A stretch of 64,000 bases of DNA from Microthrix sp041394405 (GTDB taxonomy: Bacteria > Actinomycetota > Acidimicrobiia > Acidimicrobiales > Microtrichaceae): contig JAWKIF010000016.1 in NCBI GenBank assembly GCA_041394405.1, positions 1 to 64,000 of the forward strand, in the 5' to 3' direction. Shown one piece after another: positions 34,886 through 44,238 of the stretch (positions are counted from its first letter, which is position 1; every line of letters starts with the position of its first letter). A model generated the notes under the pieces. It saw only the letters and a list, made by a program, of their open reading frames with translations, ran no database searches and was not told the origin of the DNA. The position numbers and the translations under genes are program-made.

Positions 34886-37867
34886 GTGGGGAGTCGTCGG
34901 TGGCAGGGGTTGTCGGCGGCGTGCCTCGTCGCCCTTGTCGCGACTGCCGGCCACCCGGTCGGCGCACAGACCGACCCTCCGCCGGCCCGGCAACCGGCTG
35001 TGCAGGCGGCGCCGACCGGCTTGGCGTCGGCGGACTTCGGGCCACGGGTGGACGCGCCCACCGGGCTGACCCTCAGCGGTGGGGTGGAGACCCTCACGAT
35101 CACGGGCGCGCAGCCCAGTCAGGCGTTGACGGTGGTGGACGCTGCCGGTGCGGACCGCGTGACCATGCTGGCCGACGCCACCGGACAGGCCGTGGCCTCG
35201 TATCTGCCCGACGCCCACATCACGGTGCAGACGGGTACGGGGGCCGTGGGTGCTGCGTCGGGAACCGTTGTCGACCCGGGCTGGTACCGGGTGCGCACCG
35301 CGACCGCCCTCAGCGATCCGGTCCGCGTGCTGGCGGTGGACGACGTGCCCGACCACGGCTTCTACGACTCCCAGACGCTGAACGATGGCTTCGGCTATGT
35401 CACGACCCGCGACGGCACCAAGGTGTCGGTGATGGTGCGGCTTCCGGGTCCGCCCGAGGACGGCCCCTACCCAACCGTGGTGGAGTACAGCGGGTACAGC
35501 CCGTCGAACCCCAGCAGCCCGCAACCCGGGTCACGCATCGCCGGACTGCTGGGCTTTGCCACTGTCGGGGTCAACATGCGGGGCACCGGCTGTTCGGGCG
35601 GCGTCTTCGACGTATTCAACCCGGCCCAAGCGGCCGACGGCTACGACGCCATCGAGGTCATTGCCTCCCAGAGCTGGGTAGCCAACAACCGGGTGGGCAT
35701 GGTGGGGCTGTCCTACGCCGGCATCGCCCAGCTCTACGTGGCGTCCACCCGTCCGCCCAGCCTGGCCGCCATCGCCGCCCAGTCCGTCATTGACGATCCC
35801 TGGCGCCAGCAATGGCCCGGCGGGGTCTACAACGATGGCTTCACCCGCCAGTGGTTGGCCGAACGCGACAGCCAGGCCCAGGCCGGTGGGCAGACCTGGG
35901 ACGGCAGGCGGATCGCCCAGGGCGACACCGTCTGCGGCGACAACCAACGGCTGCGCAACCAGAACATCGACTTCGAGGCGTTCGGTCGCGCGCTGGAAGA
36001 CCGCCCAGACGCCATCGAAGCGCGATTCCTGCAGCGCCTGGCGGGCCGAATCGACGTCCCGGTGTTCCTCACCGGCGGCTACCAGGATGAGCAGACCGGG
36101 GCCCGCTTCACGTACCTGCTCGACAAGTTCACCTCGGCGCCGGTGCGGCGGTTCAAGCTCTACAACGGGCACCACCCCGACGGCTACAGCCCGATGCTCA
36201 TCACCGATTGGCACGACTTCCTGTCCTTCTACGTCAAGAACGAGATCCCCGAGGTGTCGGCCCTGGTGCGCTTCTTCTCGCCGGGCGTGTTTCTGGAGGA
36301 GTTCGGCATCAGGGCCGGCTTCCGGGCCAACCGCTTCGACTCGTTCCAGCCCAACGACCTCGCCGGGGCCCGGGCCGCCTACGAGGCCGAGGCCGAGGTT
36401 CAGGTCATGGTGGAGGCCGGCGCCGCCACGGACCCGCCGGGCGCCACCGGCGAACGAACCCGATGGGACTTCGACGCCTTCCCGCCAACGGAGGCCACCA
36501 CGAGCACGTGGTACCTCGACGATGGCGGCGCCCTGGCCGCCGACGAACCCGCCCTGGAGGGTGCCGATCGGTACGTACCCGAGGCCGGCGCCGGGGCACG
36601 AGCGACGACCACCGCCGGGTCGGGCACCTTTCAGCGGCCGGTCTCGGCGCTGAACGCCCAGTGGGAGCAGGCGCCGGAGGGCAACCTGGTGGCCTACGCC
36701 ACGCCGGAGCTCAGCGAGGACCTGGTGGTCGCAGGGCCCGGCTGGCTGGACCTGTGGGCCAAACCGGGAGCCACCGAGGGCGCCGTGCAGGTGGACCTCA
36801 CCGAGGTTCGCCCGGACGGCTCGGAAACCTACGTGCAATCGGGATGGCACAACCTGGCCCACGCCGGGTTGGTGGACGATCTCACCAGGGGCTTCCAGGT
36901 GGAGTACTCCTTCGCGGCGGCCGACCGGGTGCCGCTGCAGCCCGACGCCTGGGTGCATCGCAAGGTGCCCATCCCCGGCGTCACCCACATCTTCCGCAAG
37001 GGTTCCCGGTTGCGGGTCACGGTGTCGGCGCCCGGCCGCAGCCGTCCGCTGTGGACCTTCGAGAACCCGACGCCACCTCCTGAGGCCATGGTGAGCGTGG
37101 GGCGGGGTGGCGCCCATGGGTCGCATCTGGTGTTGCCCACCCTGCCCGCCGATGCTCAAGCCGCCAGGGCGGCCCCCGCCGCCGGAGCCTGGGCCGGGCT
37201 GGAGTCTCCCTCGATCCCCGCGGGCCGCCCCGAATGCGGCACGCTGCGCGGCCAGCCCTGCCGCGACTATGCGCCGGTGGCCAACGCCCCGGCGTCGCTT
37301 TCGGCCGGAACCGCCACGGTCGCCTGCCCGTCCGGCTCGGCCACAGCGCCCGTGACGTTCGCCCGAACGTCCGGTTCCGGCGACGGCACCATCGAGCTGA
37401 CGGGCGCCCGGGCCGAGATCAGGATGGGCGACCGGGTCGCCGACACCCGCGAGGTGGTCTTTGATGTCTCGTCGCTGGCCCCCGGCGAGGAGTCGGCCGC
37501 CGTCGACCTCGAGGCCCCGGCCGGATCCACGGCGGTGGTCACCGTCGACTACCGCCTCGCCGGTGGCACGTCGCCGCTGTCGGGGGCGTTCCAGGCCCGA
37601 TCGTCGGTGCTGCTCGGCCCGGCCTGCGCTCCGTCGACGAGCACGTCCCCCACGGGTACACCGTCGACGGGCACGCCGTCCTCGTCCCCGACCTCCGCCG
37701 CGCCGACCGCGACGCCCGACCCCGAGGCCGGTGGCCCGGCGGCGACCACGACGGCGGCCGGGGGCGGCTCGGGCACCTCGGCCACGGGCGGCCGTTCGCC
37801 CGGAGAGGCCAGCTCCGCCTCGGTGTTGGGCGTCGCGCAGCCGCTTCGCCCCCGCTTCACGGGCTGA
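34886..37867 (+). CDS. Secreted CocE/NonD-type (X-Pro dipeptidyl-peptidase-like) hydrolase with C-terminal FTG module
   Basis: A 993-aa exported alpha/beta hydrolase of peptidase family S15. GTG 34886 is chosen because GGAGG lies 6 nt upstream and it gives a clean signal peptide (RWQGLSAACLVALVATAGHPVGAQ). The catalytic domain has VRLPGPPEDGPYPTVVEYSG, nucleophile Ser276 in GLSYAG, an Asp in GGYQDEQTG and His in YNGHHPDGYSP. A beta-sandwich XPRTD-C domain follows. Residues about 800-915 are the module shared with the upstream small protein, then a Thr/Ser/Pro/Gly linker and the final QPLRPRFTG. The substrate (ester, peptide or amide) is unknown. Confidence 0.88.
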   Translation: MGSRRWQGLSAACLVALVATAGHPVGAQTDPPPARQPAVQAAPTGLASADFGPRVDAPTGLTLSGGVETLTITGAQPSQALTVVDAAGADRVTMLADATGQAVASYLPDAHITVQTGTGAVGAASGTVVDPGWYRVRTATALSDPVRVLAVDDVPDHGFYDSQTLNDGFGYVTTRDGTKVSVMVRLPGPPEDGPYPTVVEYSGYSPSNPSSPQPGSRIAGLLGFATVGVNMRGTGCSGGVFDVFNPAQAADGYDAIEVIASQSWVANNRVGMVGLSYAGIAQLYVASTRPPSLAAIAAQSVIDDPWRQQWPGGVYNDGFTRQWLAERDSQAQAGGQTWDGRRIAQGDTVCGDNQRLRNQNIDFEAFGRALEDRPDAIEARFLQRLAGRIDVPVFLTGGYQDEQTGARFTYLLDKFTSAPVRRFKLYNGHHPDGYSPMLITDWHDFLSFYVKNEIPEVSALVRFFSPGVFLEEFGIRAGFRANRFDSFQPNDLAGARAAYEAEAEVQVMVEAGAATDPPGATGERTRWDFDAFPPTEATTSTWYLDDGGALAADEPALEGADRYVPEAGAGARATTTAGSGTFQRPVSALNAQWEQAPEGNLVAYATPELSEDLVVAGPGWLDLWAKPGATEGAVQVDLTEVRPDGSETYVQSGWHNLAHAGLVDDLTRGFQVEYSFAAADRVPLQPDAWVHRKVPIPGVTHIFRKGSRLRVTVSAPGRSRPLWTFENPTPPPEAMVSVGRGGAHGSHLVLPTLPADAQAARAAPAAGAWAGLESPSIPAGRPECGTLRGQPCRDYAPVANAPASLSAGTATVACPSGSATAPVTFARTSGSGDGTIELTGARAEIRMGDRVADTREVVFDVSSLAPGEESAAVDLEAPAGSTAVVTVDYRLAGGTSPLSGAFQARSSVLLGPACAPSTSTSPTGTPSTGTPSSSPTSAAPTATPDPEAGGPAATTTAAGGGSGTSATGGRSPGEASSASVLGVAQPLRPRFTG

Positions 37868-37890
37868 GCCGCCCCGCCGCCGGGGCTGAG

Positions 37891-39504
37891 CTACCTGACG
37901 TTCACCACCACGCGGTGATGGCCGGTGGCGCCATCGGGGTCTGGGCGGCCGGGCTTGGCGGTCTGGGTGTCGCCCTCGCCGTCGGTGGCCCGCACCGTCA
38001 AGGTGTGTTCGCCCGGCGTGGCGTCCCACTCCCACCACCACTGCCGCCAGGTGGCGTTGGACAGCTCGGGGCCCAGCGTGGCGGGGCGCCAGGGGCCGCC
38101 ATCCACCCGGACCTCAACGTTGGCCAACGCTCGCCGGCCCGCCCAGGCCACCCCGGCCACCGTGGCTGCGCCGGCATTGACGGTGGCCGAGTCGGCGGGC
38201 ACGTCGATGCGGCTCTGGGTCTTGATCGGGGCCTCCCGGGACCAGCCGCGCGGGATCCAGTAGCCGGTGAAGTCCTCCCACGTGGTGAGCTCGATCCTCT
38301 CCACCCACTTGCAGGCGGACACGTAGCCGTAGAGCCCGGGGATGACCAGGCGTGCGGGGAACCCGTGAATGATGGGCAGCGGCTCGCCGCCCATGCCCAG
38401 GGCGATGAGCGCCGGCGGCGTCGCATCGCCGGCGGGCCGTTCGAGCGCCTCGATGGGGAATCCGCAGGTCCAGCCGTCGGTGGAGGTGGCCCCCACCTGG
38501 GTGGCGGACGCCGGGATGCCGGCCTCCTCCAGCACCGAGCGCAACTCGACGCCCTGCCAGCGGGCGTTTCCCACCAGGTCACCGCCCACTTCGTTGGACA
38601 CGCAGCTGAGGGTGCAGTCAATCTCCACCTGTTCCCGGCCGAGCAGGTCGGCGTAGCTCAGCGTCAGGGGGCCGTTGCTTCCCCCTGCAATGGTGAGGCT
38701 CCACCCATCGGGATCGACGCTGGGCGGCACGAAGGCCGTGTCGATCCGGTAGAAGTCGCCCGTGGGTGTGACGAGCGGCGACAGCCCGTCGACGGGCGTG
38801 GGGCCGTCGGTCGCCGTCGTGGCCGGATCGTGTGGAAGCGGCGGCGCCGTCCGGTCCGCCTCGGGCAGGGTCACCTCGTCGCGGGCGGCCTGGGCCTTGC
38901 CGCGTCCGCCGACCACCTGCACGGCTCCCGCCAGTGCCAGCTGTACCAGGGCGACCAGCCCCAGCCCGCCGAGCGTGGTGCGGCGGGTGAGCAGGAGCGG
39001 CGTGTCGATGTCCGAGCGGTCGCGGTCGTGGGGCCCCTCCGGCGAGGCCGAGACGGGGTCGTGGGTCAACCACCACAGGGCTCCTGCGCTGACGGCGCCG
39101 CCCAGGAGCGCCCCCGCTCCGCTCGCCGGGCCGCTGTTGCGGCCGGTCCAGGCGGCCAGCGCCCCGAGCAGCCCGACCGCGAAGGCGATGGCGCAGGCGG
39201 CGGCGGAGGACTTGGTGTCACGAACCGCCAGGCGGCCCAGTCCGGTCGCCGCGAGCCCCAGGATGACCAGCGTGCCCACGATGAGCGCCGGCTTGTCCAG
39301 GGTTCCCAGCGTTTGAATGGCCCAGTCCCGCACGCCGGCCGGGCTCAGGTCCACCACCCGGTCGGCGATCGCCAGCAGGGGCGACCGGATCGAGGACACC
39401 AGCGCGGCCAGCAGCTCGCCGGTGCCCAGGCCCAGGCCGGCGGCGACCAGGCCGATCAGCCACGGGGGGTTCTCGGCGAATCGGGGACTGCCTGGGGGAC
39501 TCAC
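37891..39504 (-). CDS. Membrane-anchored molybdopterin-dependent oxidoreductase (sulfite oxidase family)
   Basis: A 537-aa protein with an N-terminal membrane part of about 4-5 helices and a C-terminal extracytoplasmic Moco domain. The Mo-ligand region is DCTLSCVSNEVGGDLVGNAR, with the ligand Cys in LSCVSN. ALGMGGEPLPIIHGFPARLV and a C-terminal dimerisation-type domain (VEVRVDGGPWRPATL) follow. GTG 39504 overlaps the MsrA stop by 4 bp (GTGA), so the two are translationally coupled. The substrate could be sulfite or, by analogy with MsrP and its pairing with MsrA, oxidised methionine in exported proteins. moaE in the window supports cofactor supply. Confidence 0.88.
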   Translation of the reverse strand: MSPPGSPRFAENPPWLIGLVAAGLGLGTGELLAALVSSIRSPLLAIADRVVDLSPAGVRDWAIQTLGTLDKPALIVGTLVILGLAATGLGRLAVRDTKSSAAACAIAFAVGLLGALAAWTGRNSGPASGAGALLGGAVSAGALWWLTHDPVSASPEGPHDRDRSDIDTPLLLTRRTTLGGLGLVALVQLALAGAVQVVGGRGKAQAARDEVTLPEADRTAPPLPHDPATTATDGPTPVDGLSPLVTPTGDFYRIDTAFVPPSVDPDGWSLTIAGGSNGPLTLSYADLLGREQVEIDCTLSCVSNEVGGDLVGNARWQGVELRSVLEEAGIPASATQVGATSTDGWTCGFPIEALERPAGDATPPALIALGMGGEPLPIIHGFPARLVIPGLYGYVSACKWVERIELTTWEDFTGYWIPRGWSREAPIKTQSRIDVPADSATVNAGAATVAGVAWAGRRALANVEVRVDGGPWRPATLGPELSNATWRQWWWEWDATPGEHTLTVRATDGEGDTQTAKPGRPDPDGATGHHRVVVNVR

Positions 39505-40148
39505 GCCCCCAGGCCTACCGGGCAACTCACCCCGGTCCCGCCGATGCCGCAGTAGCCGCCCGGGTTCTTGTGCAGGTACTGCTGGTGCTCCTCCTCGGCG
39601 GGGAAGAAGGTGGCGTCGCCGCGGATCTCGGTGGTGATCGCGCCGTATCCCCGGTCGGCCAGCGCCCGGGCGTAGCGGTCGCGGGAGGCCTCCGCAGCCG
39701 CCAGGCGATCGCCATCGGCGACACCGATGAACGATCGGTACTGGGTGCCACGGTCGTTGCCCTGGCGCATGCCCTGCGTGGGGTCGTGGCCCTCCCAGAA
39801 CACCCCGAGGAGCCGTTCGAAGTCGATGACGGTCGGGTCGTAGGCGACCAACACGGCCTCGGTATGGCCGGTCTGCCCGGAGCACACCTCCCGGTAGGTG
39901 GGGTTGGGCGTCGAGCCGCCGGCATAGCCCACGGCGGTCACCCAGACGCCGGTTGTTTCCCAGAAGATGCGTTCGGCGCCCCAGAAGCACCCCATGCCGA
40001 AGAGCGCCACCTGGGTGCCCTCGGGGTACCCGTCGAACATCGCGCGTCCGTTGACGGCGTGGACGCCCGAGACGGCCAACGGCTGGTCGCGCCCGGGCAG
40101 CGACTCCTCCGGCGAGGGGATGGAGGTGGCCTTGTGGCCGAACAACAT
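39501..40148 (-). CDS. msrA: Peptide methionine sulfoxide reductase MsrA
   Basis: Reduces the S-epimer of methionine sulfoxide in proteins. The 215-aa product has the catalytic GCFWG motif (Cys54), VGYAGGSTPNPTYREVCSGQTGHTEAVLV, and the C-terminal GYCGIGGTGVSC with two resolving-type cysteines. ATG 40148 has AAGGAG 6 nt upstream; longer frames upstream are shadows. No export signal is seen, so it is predicted cytoplasmic. The stop codon overlaps the start of the molybdoenzyme gene, suggesting a joint methionine-repair or sulfur-oxidation operon. Confidence 0.95.
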   Translation of the reverse strand: MLFGHKATSIPSPEESLPGRDQPLAVSGVHAVNGRAMFDGYPEGTQVALFGMGCFWGAERIFWETTGVWVTAVGYAGGSTPNPTYREVCSGQTGHTEAVLVAYDPTVIDFERLLGVFWEGHDPTQGMRQGNDRGTQYRSFIGVADGDRLAAAEASRDRYARALADRGYGAITTEIRGDATFFPAEEEHQQYLHKNPGGYCGIGGTGVSCPVGLGA

Positions 40149-40329
40149 GAGGGCTCCTTCGGTGAGGGCGGGGCGGTGGGTCCCCGGTGGGATGTCGGCT
40201 GCGTGGTAGTACCGCGCCATCGACTGCTCCAACCCTGCCACCGCTCGGGGTGTTCCCGCGTTCGCCCTGCTGCGCCCGGTCTCAGCGAGCCACGCCCGGC
40301 GGCGCCCGGCGGCCTCTGCCCTGTCTGCG

Positions 40330-40881
40330 TTGCTGCTGGGCGCGATGCTCGTGTTTGCGGGGTGCAGCGGGGGGCCGACCTTGGAGGAGTGGGCGCAGCA
40401 GGCCGACGCGGTGTGCCTGGCCATCAACGACGAGGTCGATGCCCTCCCGGCGCCCGGCAACGACCTGGCCACGTTCTCGGCCTATATCGGTCGTGTGCAG
40501 GCCCTCCTGCAGGAGGAATCGGACCGGTTGCGGGCGCTGGAACCCCCCGACGGGGGCGAGATGCCCACGTCCATGGCCGACTATCTGGACCGCCAGGTTG
40601 AGCTGGCCGACGATCTGGGGACGGCGGCCAACGACGGCGACGCCGACCGGGTTCGAGCCCTGCTGGATCAGTCGGCGCGGGAGCTGGGGCCCCTCGGGCG
40701 CACGGCGGCTGAGGAGGCGGGGGTCACCGAGTGCGCCAGCACCGGCGCAGTGGCCGGCTCCGGAGGTTCAGGTGCAGATACCACGGTGCCCGCGACCGAA
40801 CCCGACCCTGCGGTCAGTGCTCCGGTTCCTGAGGGCGGGGTGCCCTCGACGACCGGGCCCGCAGCACCCGGGGTCGGCTGA
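40330..40881 (+). CDS. Small lipoprotein, hypothetical
   Basis: A 183-aa predicted lipoprotein with lipobox VFAGC followed by SGGPTLEEWAQQADAVC. A helical region follows (YIGRVQALLQEESDRLRAL), resembling small actinobacterial lipoproteins of unknown role, and ends in a Pro/Gly/Ser tail. The start is uncertain: the frame is open from 40210 and has no ATG or GTG before the signal. The candidates are TTG 40330 or CTG 40267, 40270 or 40321. The last 68 bp overlap, on the opposite strand, the 3' end of the adenylate cyclase gene. Confidence 0.7.
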   Translation: MLLGAMLVFAGCSGGPTLEEWAQQADAVCLAINDEVDALPAPGNDLATFSAYIGRVQALLQEESDRLRALEPPDGGEMPTSMADYLDRQVELADDLGTAANDGDADRVRALLDQSARELGPLGRTAAEEAGVTECASTGAVAGSGGSGADTTVPATEPDPAVSAPVPEGGVPSTTGPAAPGVG

Positions 40882-42520
40882 GGCGTCGGGGTGTGCGGCC
40901 GGGTCGGGCCGGGCCGTCCTGCAACTCGAACAGCTCGGTCGCCTGGCTTCGACCACGAATCCTGGCCGGACCCCGATTCTCGAACCGGGCCGCACCCTGC
41001 CCGGTCGTCGCGCGCAGGGTGACGGCGGCGCCAGTTCCCACCTCCACGGCCCCGCCGGTGGCAACGGCCCCCTCGGCCGTCTGGGCAGTGGCCAGCACCC
41101 CGCTGGGCGTTGCCTTTGCCAGCTCGCACAGCCGGGCCGCCACGTTCACCACATCGCCGATCACGGTGAACTCGTAGCGCTCCGGCGTGCCTACGTAGCC
41201 TGCCAACGCCTCGCCGGTGGCCACCCCGACCCCGGCATGGTGCCCGGCCTCGGTAGCGGCCAAGGCCTCGGGCAGGTGCGCTGCGGCCGCCAACGCCCGA
41301 GCGGCATGGTCGGGCTGGGCCAGCGGCGCCCCGAAGATGCACAGCGCAGCGTCACCCTCGAACTTGTTGATCGAGCCGCCGTGGGCATCCACGACGGTGG
41401 CGACCACGCCGAAGAAGTCGTTGAGCATGTCCACCACCTCGCCCGGGCTGTGGGACTCGCTGTAGGCGGTATAGCCGTCGAGGTCGACGAACAGCACGCT
41501 GACCTGCCGCAGTTCGCCACCAAGGTCGGGGCTGTGGCTCAGCGCCCACTGGGCCACATCCTGGCCAACCTGGCGCCCGAACAGGTCGTGCAGCACGGCG
41601 CGTTCGGCCAGGCCGGCGGTCATCGAGTTGAACCCCTCGGCCAGGCGCCCCAGGTCGCCGCCGTCATCGACCGGCACCCGCACGTCCAGCTCCCCCTCGC
41701 GCACCCTGGCCATTGCTCGGCGAACCCGCTCGATGCGTCGTCCGACCGCCGAGGAGGCGCCCCACATCACCACGCCGCCCGACACCAGGCCGGTGCTCAG
41801 CAGTATCCCGAGGCGGAGCGGCGATATCTGAGCCTCCTCCGGGGAGGTGAGGAAGGCCAGCCCGACGCCCAACAGGGGCACTGCGCTGCCCAACAGCCAG
41901 AACACCCACAGGCGGCGCTCCACGTCTCGCTGGCGGCGGGTGTTGACCTCGCCACCCTGGGCCAGATCGATGAGCGGACGCAGCTGGCGCTCCAAGAGCA
42001 GGTAGATGAGCGTGGAGGTGACGAGCCCGGCCAGGGCAATGCCCACGCCCACCCGGGGCGAGCCGTTCACCAGTGCGAAGATCACCCCGGCGAGGGCCCA
42101 CCACAGAAAGCTCAGCGCCGACAGCGACATGGCCAACCGCAGCACCAGGCCGCGGTGCCACCGGACCGGCGCCTCGCCCGCCTCGGCCCAGCGGACGGCC
42201 AGGTGCAACAGCACGTTCTGCACCGGCACCGAAACGATCGCCACGGAGGCCAGATACACCAGGAACACCCGCAGGTTCAGCGACTCGTTGCGCGGCCCTC
42301 CGCTGTCGGTCCACGGGAACAGCCAGGTCAGGTAGACCCACACGATGAACCCGCCCACCAGGTTCGCCACGGCAACCCGGATGCGGATGGACCAGCGCAG
42401 CCCGGCGGCCTCCCGGGCCGCGCGTCGGCCGACGTCGGAGAGCGGTGCCGGGGCTGCATCGGCGATCCCGACGCTGGCGTCGTCGCCGTCCTCGGCGGTG
42501 GACGCTGGGCTGACGGTCAC
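40814..42520 (-). CDS. Membrane adenylate cyclase, class III, with HAMP domain
   Basis: A 568-aa protein predicted to make cAMP from ATP. The N-terminal half has about 6 membrane helices (the first is VAVANLVGGFIVWVYLTWLF), then a HAMP linker (RRAMARVREGELDVRVPVDDGG) and a C-terminal cyclase domain. All signature residues are visible: metal Asp in VLFVDLDGYTAYSE, Lys and Asp in NKFEGDAALCIFG, and the Asp and Asn/Arg in IGDVVNVAARL. These specify adenine rather than guanine. GTG 42520 has GGGAGG 4 nt upstream. The 3' end overlaps the convergent lipoprotein gene by 68 bp. Confidence 0.92.
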   Translation of the reverse strand: MTVSPASTAEDGDDASVGIADAAPAPLSDVGRRAAREAAGLRWSIRIRVAVANLVGGFIVWVYLTWLFPWTDSGGPRNESLNLRVFLVYLASVAIVSVPVQNVLLHLAVRWAEAGEAPVRWHRGLVLRLAMSLSALSFLWWALAGVIFALVNGSPRVGVGIALAGLVTSTLIYLLLERQLRPLIDLAQGGEVNTRRQRDVERRLWVFWLLGSAVPLLGVGLAFLTSPEEAQISPLRLGILLSTGLVSGGVVMWGASSAVGRRIERVRRAMARVREGELDVRVPVDDGGDLGRLAEGFNSMTAGLAERAVLHDLFGRQVGQDVAQWALSHSPDLGGELRQVSVLFVDLDGYTAYSESHSPGEVVDMLNDFFGVVATVVDAHGGSINKFEGDAALCIFGAPLAQPDHAARALAAAAHLPEALAATEAGHHAGVGVATGEALAGYVGTPERYEFTVIGDVVNVAARLCELAKATPSGVLATAQTAEGAVATGGAVEVGTGAAVTLRATTGQGAARFENRGPARIRGRSQATELFELQDGPARPGRTPRRLSRPRVLRARSSRAPRPQEPEH

Positions 42521-42797
42521 TGAACCTCCCGAACAGGGGGCCGAACGCAGCGCTGCCGGGGTGGGACCCAGGCAGACGTTTGCCCGGGCAGTGTAGCGGG
42601 GTGGGCGGTCGTTTCTCTCAGGTTGTTTGCCACGGTGCCGACGCGGGGGTGATGGCCGGTGTGTGCTCAACCGTGGTGAGGATGGGGCCTCGACGGGACC
42701 TGGGGAGGCCCAACGATCTATCCTGTGGCATCGCCACGCACCAGTCCCGGGGTGCCGGCGCCCCGTCCGACCGAGCAGGCCGTGGGGTGTTGGCGCC

Positions 42798-44231
42798 ATG
42801 AGCCGGCTCTCCTTCGACAGCGACCGCCCCCGCGCCGAGCGCCGCCCTGGCCTCGGCCCCGCGCGCCCGCGTCGGCGCCGGCTGCTGGTGGCGTGCTGCG
42901 CTGCGGCGGCCATGGTGTCGGCCGTCTCGACGCAGGCGGGCGCCACCCCGCGCCAGGACGAGCCGACCACCACGACCCAGGCCCCCTCCGGCTCCACGCC
43001 GGTGCTGCTCCAGCAGGCGGTGGACAAGGCAGAGGGTGAGGTGACCCGCCTCACCGACGCGCTGTCGGCCGCCGAACGGGCGGACGTGGCGGCTCGGGAG
43101 GCTGCCGCCGCCAACGATCGGTCGCTGGAGGCCCAGCGCAACGACGAGCTGGCCGACGCCGATGTGGCAAAGGGCAAGGCCGCATCGGCCGAAAAGCAGG
43201 CCAACGCGTTGGCCGAGCGGCTCAAGGAGGCCGACGCCGGCCGCGAGGACGCCAACCAGGAGCTGTTGCGCACCGCAGGCAAGCTGCGCCGCTACTCGGT
43301 GGCGGCGTATGTCTCCAACAGCCAGCCTCCCGGGTTGACGTCCGTCGGCGACGACGCTGCGGTGAAGGCCGTCAGGCGTCGCGAGCTGCTCCGCAGCTCC
43401 GGACGGGCGCACGTGACGCGCACCAAAGAGGCCGAGGTGAAGCGGGTGGTGGCGGAGAGCGAGGTGGACGAGCTGGCGGCCAAACGCTCCGAGCAGCTGG
43501 ACGAGCAACAGCGACAGCTGGAGATCGAGGCCGGACATCGTGGGTTGGCCGCGACGCTGGCGGGCGACCGCGAGCAGGCTGCGCAGAGCGAGTTGGACCG
43601 GCGCCAGCGGGCCGCCACCGAACGCCTCGACCTCCGCAACGAGCTGGAACGCGCCAGCAAGATCGCCCGGCAGTTCATCGGGCTGTCCCTGGACGCAACG
43701 ACCTCCATCAACGGCGAACCGCTGCTGACCGCCGACGATCTGGCGCGCTGGTTCGTTGCCGACGGGCGCAAGGCCAACACCACCGTGCCCATCGACGAAC
43801 TGGCCCGCCTCTTCATCGAGGAGGGTCGCAGCGAGTCCATCCGCGCCGACATTGCCTTCGCCCAGTCGATCCTGGAGACCGGTTCGTTCGGCTTCCCCGG
43901 CGGCGGGCTGGTGAAGGGGACCGACAACAACTATGCGGGCATCGGCGCCTGCGATTCGTGCTCGGGCGGGTTTGGCTTCCCCGACGCGCGCACGGGCGCC
44001 CGGGCACAGATGCAGCTGCTGAAGATCTACGCCAATCCGGGCCTGACGGCGAGCCAGTTCGCCAACCCGCAGGTTCGCTGGGACCCGGAGAAGATGGGCA
44101 TTCGGGGCTGTTGTCCCACCTGGAAGGACCTGGCGGGCGTGTGGGCGTCGAACACCGACTACTTCGGCCAGATCCAGACGGTGTGGAACGAGATGGTCAC
44201 CTGGGTGGCTCAGGACTACGTGCTGTCCTGA
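42798..44231 (+). CDS. Secreted coiled-coil protein with glucosaminidase domain
   Basis: A 477-aa exported protein. An N-terminal basic segment and signal helix (RRLLVACCAAAAMVSAVSTQAGA) are followed by a Thr/Pro linker and a long Ala/Glu/Arg coiled coil (about 80-320). The C-terminal domain (about 340-477) has glucosaminidase/lysozyme-like features: DIAFAQSILETGSFGFPGGG, KGTDNNYAGIGACDSC and FPDARTGARAQMQLLKIYA, with a candidate catalytic Glu in ILETGSFGF. The coiled coil plus hydrolase layout resembles PcsB/RipC-type cell-separation hydrolases. ATG 42798 lacks a strong ribosome site. It would act on peptidoglycan outside the membrane. Confidence 0.82.
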   Translation: MSRLSFDSDRPRAERRPGLGPARPRRRRLLVACCAAAAMVSAVSTQAGATPRQDEPTTTTQAPSGSTPVLLQQAVDKAEGEVTRLTDALSAAERADVAAREAAAANDRSLEAQRNDELADADVAKGKAASAEKQANALAERLKEADAGREDANQELLRTAGKLRRYSVAAYVSNSQPPGLTSVGDDAAVKAVRRRELLRSSGRAHVTRTKEAEVKRVVAESEVDELAAKRSEQLDEQQRQLEIEAGHRGLAATLAGDREQAAQSELDRRQRAATERLDLRNELERASKIARQFIGLSLDATTSINGEPLLTADDLARWFVADGRKANTTVPIDELARLFIEEGRSESIRADIAFAQSILETGSFGFPGGGLVKGTDNNYAGIGACDSCSGGFGFPDARTGARAQMQLLKIYANPGLTASQFANPQVRWDPEKMGIRGCCPTWKDLAGVWASNTDYFGQIQTVWNEMVTWVAQDYVLS

Positions 44232-44238
44232 GTTCCCG

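Noticed and set aside
35531..38041. 836-codon minus-strand frame opposite the secreted hydrolase
   Set aside because: The opposite strand has a clear catalytic triad, signal peptide and ribosome site; this frame has Gly/Arg-rich shadow composition.
37915..39555. 546-codon plus-strand frame opposite the molybdoenzyme
   Set aside because: Antisense shadow; the molybdoenzyme motifs and helices are on the minus strand.
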